Shown here piece after piece: positions 7,459 through 14,680 of a DNA stretch of 14,680 nucleotides. The first letter of the stretch is position 1. Each line of letters starts with the position of its first letter. This DNA is from Russula earlei (Eukaryota; Basidiomycota; Agaricomycetes; Russulales; Russulaceae): assembly GCA_025769875.1 (NCBI GenBank), contig JAGFNK010001118.1, positions 1 through 14,680 on the forward strand. The letters run 5' to 3'. A program made the position numbers and the translations under genes. Below the pieces are notes generated by a model. That model was not told the origin of the DNA, did no database searches, and saw only the letters and a program-made list of their open reading frames with translations.

Positions 7459-9110
7459 TGATGCATGCTATCTGGCCAACAAGCATGAAATTCAATGTGT
7501 TAGGATGAATTCGGTCCTTTGGTCGACACCGGTGTCAAGGGATTCAAATGCTTCATGATCGAAAGTGGTGTCGATGTAGGTATCATGCATGTTTAAGCCG
7601 ATTCTGTGGCAATTATCCAGGTAGGATTTCTAGGAATCCCCATGTGTCTCTGAAAGCGATCTTCGGCCGGCCATGTCCATGCTCAAGGTATGAGAAGGTT
7701 TGCTCCATCAGTAAAGATGGATTTTAGTTTCCATCAGTTTCTCACCTCAGGAAACCGAAAAAAACCAGCGGAAACCGGGAAACCGGGAGACTGGGAAACC
7801 CATGTCTGGTTTCCTGGAAACAACCTGAGAGTATCTTTCATGGAAACCTAAGAAACTAACAGAAACCTGTCGAAAGTTTGGAAACTGGTAGAACTATAGT
7901 ATAGTAGGAAAAAAATCACTGAAAATGGTCAGAAATAGGGTATACATTGTTTCTACTTGTAATTGGAAGTCGATTCGAGCTGGTACGGATCTAAGCCTTG
8001 AGGGGACTCTCAGGTATATACGGATCAGCATGGAATGCAGATATCATCGAGGCATCAGCACGATGAAGGGATTCATCATCACCATCGTTGTCTGCACATT
8101 CCAGTGCAAGGTGCCAGTGTTGCTCACTCAGACAGTCGATGTGACCATAGAAAACTTGAATTGTTTTCCAGTGGGCTTCATGATGTCTACCAGGTTTCCC
8201 AGTTTCTGGGTTTTCGGTTTCCGGAAACTGGGAAACCAGCGGAAACCAACGAAAACCCGGGAATTTTTTTTATGGTTTGCTGATGTCGCCCCAACTTGAA
8301 CTGACAAGGACGCAGAACACGGGATCAGTGCTCTTGTTCCACGCAGAAGTAGATGACCATCCGACGCCGATCGGCGACTCGGAAGATCCAACGCTCTACA
8401 GCACATTTCTAAAGTCGCGTCCAGAACGTTTCGAGGTCGACGCCATCTCGCGGATCGTCCGCCTGCAGGAGGAATATCCCACCCTCCGTTGTCACATCGT
8501 CCATCTCTCAGCGGCGCACGCCCTTCCGATCATCCGCAGCGCCAAGGCCGCCGGACACAAGCTCACCGTCGAGACGTGCTTCCACTACCTTTGCCTCGCG
8601 TCCGACTCGATCCCCGACGCGCGCCCCGAGTTCAAATGCTGCCCGCCGATCCGGGATGCCCCGAATCGCGAAGGCGTTGTGGGCCGCCTTGCTCGACGGC
8701 ACGATCGACTGCGTCGTCTCGGATCACAGCCCTTGCGTCGCGGAGCTGAAAGGGTTGGACGGAGGCGACATCATGGGCGCGTGGGGTGGCATAAGTACGC
8801 TCGGGATTGGGCTCAGTCTGTTGTGGACGGAGGGACGGAAACGTGGCGTGCCTATCGGGACGATGGTGGGATGGGTGAGTGAGAAAACCGCGAACCATGC
8901 TGTGAGGAGACCCCTTTTTTAAGATCATTGGATGACGATTGGTTGTGATCAGGTCACGAAAGAAACGCTTCAGTTCAAGAACAAGCTGACACCACACGAA
9001 GGTATGGTGCTCTCCGGGCGAGTTGATCAGACGATACTTCGCGGGAGTCCGATCTATAATGGAATGTCAGAACGTTCTTCGACTCGGAGCCATCGGGAGT
9101 GCTTTTGTGA
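7459..9110 (+). pseudogene. Allantoinase pseudogene (5'-truncated second copy)
   Basis: This is a second copy of allantoinase from the middle of intron 2 to the stop, without exons 1 and 2 or a promoter. The matching exons are about 7504-7575 (exon 3), 7632-7689 (exon 4), exon 5 from about 8311, and exon 6 from about 8952. Lesions against the intact copy are: a 580-bp insertion in intron 4 (7706-8285), a one-base insertion at about 8671 (GCGAAGGCG for GCGAGGCG), an 81-nt in-frame deletion at about 8900 removing the end of exon 5 including [11 protein letters not shown], a one-base deletion at about 9070, and extra bases around 7627-7640. The 5' quarter (7459-7690) shows mainly CpG to TpG/CpA changes. 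The hydrolase core from HAEVDD to SDHSPC is still legible but out of frame. It cannot make an enzyme. Confidence 0.9.
7706..8285. mobile_element. 580-bp GGAAAC-rich inverted-repeat element in allantoinase copy 2
   Basis: The other copy has uninterrupted TTTGCTCGCCCC at this place (1139-1150), so the insertion can be read directly: TTTGCTC, then the insert, then TCGCCCC. The ends are imperfect inverted repeats, CATCAGTAAA at 7706 and TTTGCTGATG at 8276-8285 (9 of 10 matching). Inside, the hexamer GGAAAC occurs 14 times on one strand or the other, crowded into the two subterminal zones (7727-7880 and 8193-8247), with ACCAGCGGAAACC directly repeated at 7764 and 8235. No transposase is encoded. 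Subterminal motif arrays of this type are transposase-binding sites in hAT-like elements, but the apparent duplication here is only TC. An alternative 8-bp duplication GGTTTGCT (7697-7704 and 8274-8281) fits the empty site less well. Confidence 0.7.
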
Positions 9111-9346
9111 AGACTTTCAAGCAATGGTCCCCGTAGGGTTGCATTGGAGACAAAGGAGTCTTATTGTCAGTAAATAGTGGATGTTGTGCGATCTGTAGTC
9201 ATGGCCCAAGAAAGACCATATATTACAGGGAGAGGAGTACACATCAGAGTCAGGTACATACGGTGGCTGGATAAGCGGGCGTACAGCACGACTCGCTGCC
9301 TGCACATCTTCGAACCCTCCCCCGCCAGACCATTTTGTCCTCTCCG

Positions 9347-9904
9347 TCACTTCTTTTTCCCTTTCTTCTTCTTAACTCCTCCTCCGGTCGAAGCAGCGGG
9401 TGCACCAGGCAAGTTAGAACCCTGTAGGACTGGCGAGGCGGTCGCGGCTTGCGAAGGAGCCGAAAGTGTCGCCGGAGCCACCACTGGCGTGGCGGCGGGA
9501 GGCGGTTGACGGATGTTCATCATCTCTGGATCAGAGAGCGATTGAGCGCCTCGAAGCGGCCAAGGAAGATGGACGAATGAGTTTTGAATTTAAGACACTT
9601 TTTTTTTAAAAATTGGCGGAGGCGGCAGTTCGGTCGTCGGTCAAGGAGACATCGGGAAAGGAATGGGAGTCCACGCACTGTCACGTCGTCGGTGATCTTG
9701 AGGACCAGTTTACCCTCCGAAGATCTCCATTTTACGCTGTACCGGGTCTCTCGAGGCCGTCAGCGTTAAAGGTCGTTCGTTTGCGCCCAGCCGTGGGTGT
9801 GGGTGGGGGGGGGTGGGGGGAGGGGACGATACCTTTCTAGGCGAGTTGGCGTACAGGTTTTCGGCGGCCTCTTGATACTGTTGCCACGAGCTGATGTACA
9901 CCAT
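9347..9904 (-). CDS. SRP9: Signal recognition particle 9 kDa subunit (SRP9), apparent frameshift in tail
   Basis: SRP9 pairs with SRP14 on the Alu domain of SRP RNA and takes part in elongation arrest during protein targeting to the ER. Exons inferred: 9833-9904, 9679-9747 and from 9597 downward, with GT...AG introns 9748-9832 and 9598-9678. The start MVYISSWQQYQEAAENLYAN is the typical SRP9 N-terminus. Exon 2 gives TRYSVKWRSSEGKLVLKITD and exon 3 CLKFKTHSSIFLGRF, so the alpha-beta-beta-beta-alpha core is complete. As written, one base is missing at about 9526 (CATCTCTGG against CATCTCCTGG in the other copy), which creates a TGA at 9520-9522 and a 72-residue product. Beyond it the tail stays open in the expected frame to a stop at 9347-9349, ending in VKKKKGKKK. 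Either this gene lost its tail or the base is a sequence error. It is the only copy with exon 1. Confidence 0.85.
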
Positions 9905-10830
9905 CGTTGCGCCGTGATTTGAGAAGGGAAGATGGGCATCAACCCAGGCCCGAGAGTATCACGGGTTTTGGAAGGATGAGAAGACGCACGCGAGGGAGAC
10001 CGACACCTCGAGGCCTTCGCGTGACGCATACAGCACCGCGCCTGTTTTGGTCGAGTCGCTCAACAACAACACAACACCTCATTGTTCACCAACGACTCAT
10101 GATCACACCCGATGACGATGAAAACCTGGACATTCACTCCAAGAATATATAACGCGTATGAGATGAGCCCCTAGAACGAATCTCCCTTTCATCATCGATG
10201 ATGTTGAGAATGGACAACGACGAGCCTGCCCCAAACGCATACTAACTCGGCGAGGAAGAATGGTCAGCATAACCGCCGAAGCTTGAAGCGCGCGGCGCAC
10301 AGCGACGACGCGGATGAGCGTCGAAAGAAAGGGGGGAAATCCTGCTTAACGTCGATGCCGCTGTGCTGCCGTCGCTCGAACGCGGCGAGTTTCACGAATC
10401 AGTTGCACTGATTCTCGATATTCGGCGAGATGCGACGCGCCGGTAGAGCACGCTGAAGGAAACCCGAGATGAGGGGTTTTTTTTTTTCTTTGGATGACGG
10501 CACTCTCGCCGGGAGCACACCTTGGACGCACAGGCTCCGCGGAATGAGCTGACAATCCTGGTACGCACGTCCATCACGTCCCAGAGACGAGGGCGCATGT
10601 GGCAGTCCCAATCAGGTCTGCTCACGTTAGCCATGAAATAAAGGGTGACAGAAAACGAACGAGGACAGGGACGATCGAGCGCGGGCAGAGGCATTTACTC
10701 CTTCTATCGCCCCAAAGTAGAACATAAGAAAGTTCATTCGATTGATGAAATCGCTCGTTCCTCGCCCCCACTCCCGAGGTTGCCACGTATGTAGAAAGGC
10801 CAATTTCGGCAATCGGGATCTGACGAAGAT
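9905..10830. other. Intergenic region upstream of SRP9, no gene recognised
   Basis: About 0.9 kb upstream of the SRP9 start on the - strand. Open frames on both strands are short, arginine/serine-rich and look like high-GC noise. Notable sites are a perfect 14-bp palindrome CATCATCGATGATG at 10190-10203, a TATA-like AATATATAACGCG near 10144 (+ strand), and a T11 run followed by CTTT near 10480. Part of this presumably holds the SRP9 promoter. I cannot assign any other function. Confidence 0.4.
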
Positions 10831-11381
10831 ATGAAAGTCCTGGAAGGTTCAAACGCCATTCTTGCTCACACGACTCAACTTACAACGGAGAAACCCTGTC
10901 GCCTGGTTTTCCTCGGAAAAAAAAGTCTCCCCGACCAATCGAGACATGGAGGCGGGCGGAAGGAGACATTTTTGGCGACGGTCACGGCAGTTGGGGATGA
11001 TCTGGCCTCCCTGGAGAAGGGGTTCGGTGAAAAAACAATGCGAAACCAAGATAAGAGATGAGCGATCTCAAGGCCAGAGTAGCAGAGGACAAAGTGAACG
11101 CAAACCCCGTTACTGAGGAAGCACCGAGTCGTCTGGGCGAGGTGCGTATGCAATCGTGGACAACGATCCCCGAATACCTTCCCCGCGAACCACGCACCTG
11201 GGATATTGTTTGTCTCACTCAACTCCTAGAGGCCAGCGTGTTGGACTTTTTTCCCCAAATTGGCGTGCAAAGTATCCCAACTGGATCATCGACCGATTCT
11301 TTGGAAGGAGTGGTGGCAAGGGTCGTGAGAATTATGAACTTCGCTTCGCCCGAGGTGGAGACCACAGAATTATTCGAATAG
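10831..11381 (+). CDS. Two overlapping hypothetical ORFs (possibly one frameshifted gene)
   Basis: ORF A (10831-11061, 76 codons) begins MKVLEGSNAILAHTTQL and ends MRNQDKR. Its stop overlaps the ATG of ORF B (11058-11381, 107 codons; MSDLKARVAEDKVNANPV ... ASPEVETTELFE) by ATGA. ORF B is moderately acidic, with a hydrophobic stretch DIVCLTQLLEASVLDFFPQI. Neither matches a family I know, and no intron signals help. A single-base slip would fuse them into one protein of about 180 residues, and other genes in this window carry such slips. They could equally be chance ORFs in GC-balanced intergenic DNA. Confidence 0.25.
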
Positions 11382-11429
11382 TGCTTAGAGAGTGATGTTC
11401 CGCTGATACATAAGGAACAGCTCTGCACC

Positions 11430-11591
11430 ATGCGGAGAAAGAAAGCGAAGACAGCGTTGACGAGGTGCTGCAAAGAGCTTGCGCTTGATTCTGGGCGGTT
11501 CCCCAGCAGAGCCGTTCAAGGGACGGTGGCGGTGATAAAAGTTGGTGAGTATCAACGTGTAGTATTGCTCAGATGTAAAGGTAAAATATGA
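11430..11591 (+). CDS. Small hypothetical ORF (53 aa), weak
   Basis: An ATG at 11430 opens a 53-codon frame starting MRRKKAKTALTRCCKELALD and ending at TGA 11589-11591. The sequence GTTGGTGAGTAT at about 11541 could be a splice donor, which would make this the 3' or middle part of a spliced gene. The basic start is the only notable feature. It is not recognised and may be chance. Confidence 0.15.
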   Translation: MRRKKAKTALTRCCKELALDSGRFPSRAVQGTVAVIKVGEYQRVVLLRCKGKI

Positions 11592-11699
11592 TGTCTGCTA
11601 AGTGTGTGTCAGACCTGGGGTAAAGTTTGTTGAGGACACACACCATTGAAAGTACAGTCGACGTGAACGTGGATACATGTACAGGACAAATACCGGGTC

Positions 11700-12477
11700 C
11701 TATGTCTGAGCCTCCGTGTCGTTATCATCCTCGTTTACTCGAAGCACCTTTACCCATTCTTTATAGTTGAAGTTTCCTTGACGGTCTGTGAACGACCCTT
11801 TCAAAAACCGGTCGATCTTGTGCACACACAAGCAGAAAGACGTATCGGCATGGTGAGCGCGACGATAATACAGCCCCATACGCACCTCTGCCTGGCTCAT
11901 CCTATCGCCCGTCTCGCCCAGCCACTTCCTAATCTCGTCACACCTAACCGTCCCCGAGTCCGACTCGTCGAAAGACGAAACGCCTCGATAAGCTCCGCCT
12001 CGGGGTCGAACTCGAACAGGTGTTCGCTCATCATGGTCAAGAACATGGCGAAATTGATCCCACGGTCGCGAGGGTCTTCGACGGCAGACGGCTGCGAGCC
12101 GCCGTGTTCTCCCGGGCGCGACGTGAGCATCTCTTCCATCATATCTGCGGACGGCACGATCCCTGAAATAAATAACATGCATGGGATGCGCACGAGGTGT
12201 GAGCGAGAGTTTGTGTTCGCCAGCCAAACCATCTTTTTTTTTTCTTTTAACGCGGGCTCACCTAGGCTGGCAAACTGTGTCCTTTAGGTCTTGCTCCCCG
12301 ACCAGACCATCTCTGTCCTGGTCGATGAGGGAGAAGGCTTCCTTGAACTGCTGGATCTGCTGCGGCTGGAAGAGCGAGAACACGCCCGAGGGCCTCTCGT
12401 CGCGCGCGCGACTTTTGGGCCTTCCCGGACTTGGTGGGTGTGATGTTCGGCGAGAGGTGACTGGGATAACGCGACAT
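11700..12477 (-). CDS. Myosin regulatory light chain (Rlc1-like EF-hand protein), apparent frameshifts
   Basis: Regulatory light chains bind the IQ motif of myosin II heavy chain and tune actomyosin ring contraction. Proposed exons: 12262-12477, 11886-12172 and 11700-11816, with introns 12173-12261 and 11817-11885 (GT...AG). Start: [18 protein letters not shown]. Exon 1 then gives [20 protein letters not shown], where RPSGVF aligns with the phosphorylated Ser site of light chains, and EF-hand 1 [12 protein letters not shown]. Exon 2 gives [20 protein letters not shown], then EF-hand 2 [15 protein letters not shown] and [13 protein letters not shown]. Exon 3 gives [20 protein letters not shown], ending NDTEAQT. 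The frame is broken at three places: the (CG)5 run 12401-12410 (two bases short), ACAGTTTGCC at about 12275 (one extra base) and GCGTTTCGTCTTTC at about 11982 (one base short). Family identity is strong. Whether this is a decaying copy or sequence error is open. Confidence 0.8.
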
Positions 12478-13928
12478 TTCGTGCAGGGTGTTAGATGCTC
12501 TGTGATCATGAACGAACTGAAGGCTTCTATATTCGGACATAGAGAATTTATTTATTTAATAACTGGCCGCACGGGCACGGGCACGTGGGGTTCCAAGTCA
12601 CTGTTGTACATTTCAGTCAACCACGTATGAGTCCAGAAATCCAACTGGTCATTCAATATCAAATGGAGTCTGCTTCTCCGGTGTTCTCTCACTCGATAAC
12701 ATGCAGTGTGCATGTGTTCACATCGTGCCCACCCGTTCAGTGTCCACTTTATGGCGACACCCGCCGAGTAAGGAGCGAACGTCCTTGAGAGTCCAGAACC
12801 CAATTGTATCGATTCTCGTAAACTCCTAGTTCGTAGCGTTTGATATGAAATATCTAGACACACCGCGGGGGCGAGTTTGGTTGTTGGGACAGGGAAAACA
12901 TCCCTACTTGATAATTGTTTTACGTTGGGCGCAGGAAGGGTTCGTAACGCCCGCTCTTAGAAGACGGGATGTCGGCTTCGTAAATGCACCCCATGTATAT
13001 CCATTATTCAGAGTGTTCGTGTCTTCCCGCATCCAATTTTAATACTTGTTTTTCATCTGACCCGCAACCCTAATTGTAGCGAGAAGATCGCACTACTCAG
13101 TAGGGATAATGTCAGTACCGGAAGTAACTAGGTGAATATAACTGACCTCAGTCTGTGTGGAATCAGACGTGTGAAAGAAAGGTATTGTACATTATATACT
13201 TGAGTTAGACAAAGGTAAAGTGGGCATGAAAGGGGAGGCCACGATGTATAAAACGTGCTGTATGTGAATCTCTGAACCCGGTAGCTCGGACCTCCGAGCT
13301 GGTGTTGTCGTCGCGTTGTGGGGTGGTTGCAACTTCCTGCTATAATGTGCAGTGCGCAGCATCTCTGGTCACTATCCATAACTCGTGCTCTCCCTGGTTA
13401 GTCTCCGAGCGATTATTCAATATTTAAGATCATTCTCTCCGGCATCAAACCTTTTCGGAGTAGCTCATCTGTGCGAGAGTTACCGAGGTCGAGGCTCGTT
13501 CTACTGGCCACCTCGTGGCCACTTCAGTCAGGAAATGAAGCAGTGGGCACGAGGGGGGTGGTAGACTAGGAGGGTCCAATCGCCTGCGCTAGATGGTCAG
13601 ACTCCCGGCCCGTGTCCGGCGACATGGGCAATAGTTCGTAATGGAGGTATCACCTTCCAAGTCGGGGCAAGGGCTTTTGAAAAATAAGAGGCCACGCGTC
13701 GCTTTTCCGCCTTTCGAGGCCCCGGACTATTCCCTGTACGAGCGTTTTCCCTCCTCCCCGCGCGGCTTGTCGGGATGCAATTGGATTCCGTGTGTGTGTC
13801 AAGGGTGGCCGAGCCGCGGATCAGGCGTGGGTGCGGGGTGGTGGAGATGTTCCTTCTCAATCGGTTATGAGGCGTGGGAGTGGACAGTTGAAGCCCGCAG
13901 TCTTCGACGCCATCTGCAAGGCGCAAGC
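12478..13928. other. Intergenic region, no gene recognised
   Basis: About 1.4 kb upstream of the myosin light chain gene. Open frames are short and uninformative; the longest, 13641-13931 on the + strand (96 codons, MEVSPSKSGQGLLKNKRPRV...), is not recognised and Trp/Gly/Ser-rich towards its end. Two short perfect hairpins stand out: AGCTCGGA-CC-TCCGAGCT at 13283-13300 and TGGCCAC-CTC-GTGGCCA at 13505-13521. The first part (12478-12700) probably includes the light chain promoter and 5' UTR. Confidence 0.4.
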
Positions 13929-14020
13929 TAAATTGTCGGAAATTTGGGAGGCCATTATAATGAAATTATATTTATTTAAATATAATGGTATCATAATGGT
14001 CCTCCCAATTTCCGACATTT
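13929..14020. repeat. ~90-bp near-perfect palindrome (foldback element)
   Basis: GTCGGAAATTTGGGAGG (13935-13951) is followed by CCATTATAATG, and the right side reads CATAATGG-CCTCCCAATTTCCGAC (13992-14016), the inverse with one-base slips. The centre, ATTATATTTATTTAAATATA, is itself almost palindromic, so nearly the whole 92 bp folds into a single hairpin with GC-rich outer arms and an AT-rich tip. The outermost TAAAT/ATTTA bases also pair. No ORF of interest is associated. It is likely a miniature foldback element; extrusion or transcription would give a very stable stem. Confidence 0.75.
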
Positions 14021-14680
14021 ATATCGCGAGGGGTTCGGAGGAACTGAGCACCGACTACTATCCAATGTATTGCAATCAAGCTGAAGACATGGGAGAAACG
14101 CGAGAGAGCATCATTCTCGGTCATAGCAGACGGATGGCCCCCATGCGAGAAGGGGGGAACCCATGTACTGTTTGTCAATCTCCTCCAGTTGAACTGCTCT
14201 GACAGGTGCGGAGTTACAGTGCATCGTGTTTTTTTTTTTTCACAAATGCCCTCGTGCATCGGGGAACAGGCAGGATCTGACCCGAGTCCCCACAAGTTTG
14301 GGGTCTTGTCGAGAGCTACATGGCTAACCCGAGCGCGCTCGTGCGGTGTTTCTTGGCGGTGAACCATTTGTATCAGTGCGATTGTCGCACCGAGGCATTC
14401 ACTTTGCATGTGTCCGGGAATGACATCTGAATGAAAGATGTGCGAGACCATTTACGCCGCAAAATCGCTGCGCCATCACCAGGAGTCTCCCCCGAGGGCG
14501 TCTTCGGTTATGAAAGTGACGACCTCCGACCTCTGTTCCCAAAAGACGCGTTTGATTACGCGCCTGTCGGGGCTTCAAACATCTGCGGCACGCATCCGGT
14601 AGTTTTTTTAAGAGCAAAGGTTTGGCTGGCCAATGAGAATGCTCATGCTTGGTTGTATCGCGTATGGACTCGGCTAGGTG
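14021..14680. other. Unassigned 3' end of window
   Basis: No recognisable gene. Reverse-strand frames of up to 159 codons exist (13972-14451) but their sequence has no domain-like pattern, and they run into the palindrome. A T12 run lies at 14229-14240. A distant tRNA-like B-box on the reverse strand near 14270-14285 was considered and not accepted. Confidence 0.35.

Larger units (their letters stand above)
7459..9833. repeat. Direct duplication, right copy
   Basis: Same orientation and order as 898-2740: allantoinase 3' part on the + strand, then SRP9 3' part on the - strand. It is longer because of the 580-bp insertion at 7706-8285 and small indels, and shorter by the 81-nt deletion near 8900. 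On its left the allantoinase sequence stops abruptly at 7459 and is replaced by mobile-element sequence. On its right SRP9 continues normally into its first exon and start codon. This mirror arrangement defines the breakpoints of a tandem duplication. Confidence 0.9.

Noticed and set aside
7697..8281. hAT-type 8-bp target duplication GGTTTGCT around the intron insertion
   Set aside because: Removing it would leave GATGT extra compared with the empty site in copy 1. The CATCAG/CTGATG ends restore the empty site exactly, so the 8-bp match is probably coincidental, though not excluded.
12258..12509. Start of the myosin light chain at the upstream ATG at 12509
   Set aside because: The leading residues ([12 protein letters not shown]...) look like 5' UTR. 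The [10 protein letters not shown] start at 12477 in another frame looks like a real N-terminus and joins the EF-hand frame if one CG unit is restored.
14265..14340. Possible tRNA on the reverse strand (GGGTCAGATCC resembles a B box)
   Set aside because: No convincing A box, anticodon stem or acceptor stem could be folded around it.
13972..14451. 159-codon reverse-strand ORF
   Set aside because: No domain pattern, it includes the palindrome, and its composition is not protein-like.

Overview
The window looks like nuclear DNA from a filamentous basidiomycete, most likely an agaricomycete. The reasons are several very short spliceosomal introns (about 50-90 nt) with GT...AG ends, the combination of a six-exon allantoinase, an SRP9 gene with a lysine-rich tail and a fungal Rlc1-type myosin light chain, and relics of a pogo/Tigger (CENP-B/DDE) transposon of a kind common in mushroom-forming fungi. 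No bacterial features, rRNA, confident tRNA or CRISPR were seen. The species cannot be fixed from sequence alone.

Layout. (1) 1-381 is the upstream region of allantoinase and carries a ~195-bp foldback (MITE-like) element. (2) 382-2049, + strand, is an intact allantoinase gene of six exons and 462 codons. (3) 2281-2664, - strand, is a broken SRP9 copy lacking exon 1. (4) 2741-7458 is a block of about 4.7 kb of mobile-element debris: a frameshifted pogo/Tigger transposase on the - strand (3012-4759) with a probable terminal repeat at 2836, an ORF of unknown function overlapping its start by ATGA (4756-5481), a further coding-like frame (5372-5581), and a ~670-bp inverted-repeat element (6750-7419). 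(5) 7459-9110, + strand, is a second, 5'-truncated allantoinase copy, with a 580-bp inverted-repeat insertion in an intron, frameshifts and an 81-nt deletion. (6) 9347-9904, - strand, is the SRP9 copy with its correct first exon, but with an apparent one-base frameshift before the C-terminal tail. (7) 9905-11699 has no recognisable gene, only weak ORFs. (8) 11700-12477, - strand, is a myosin regulatory light chain gene with apparent frameshifts. (9) 12478-14680 has no recognisable gene but holds a striking ~90-bp palindrome.

Main interpretation. Segments 898-2740 and 7459-9833 are the same convergent allantoinase/SRP9 3' region, present twice in direct orientation. The left copy keeps the 5' end of allantoinase and has lost the SRP9 5' end. 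The right copy keeps the SRP9 5' end and has lost the allantoinase 5' end. This is the signature of a tandem duplication with breakpoints inside allantoinase intron 2 and SRP9 intron 1, so that one potentially working copy of each gene survives, one on each side. Transposon debris now separates the copies. The orphaned halves carry stops, frameshifts and C-to-T changes at CpG. A ~480-bp island of near-identity inside the otherwise diverged duplicates points to gene conversion or to an assembly effect. A false duplication made by joining two haplotypes is the main alternative.

The host genes have unrelated roles: purine/ureide catabolism, protein targeting, and actomyosin regulation. They do not form an operon or cluster.
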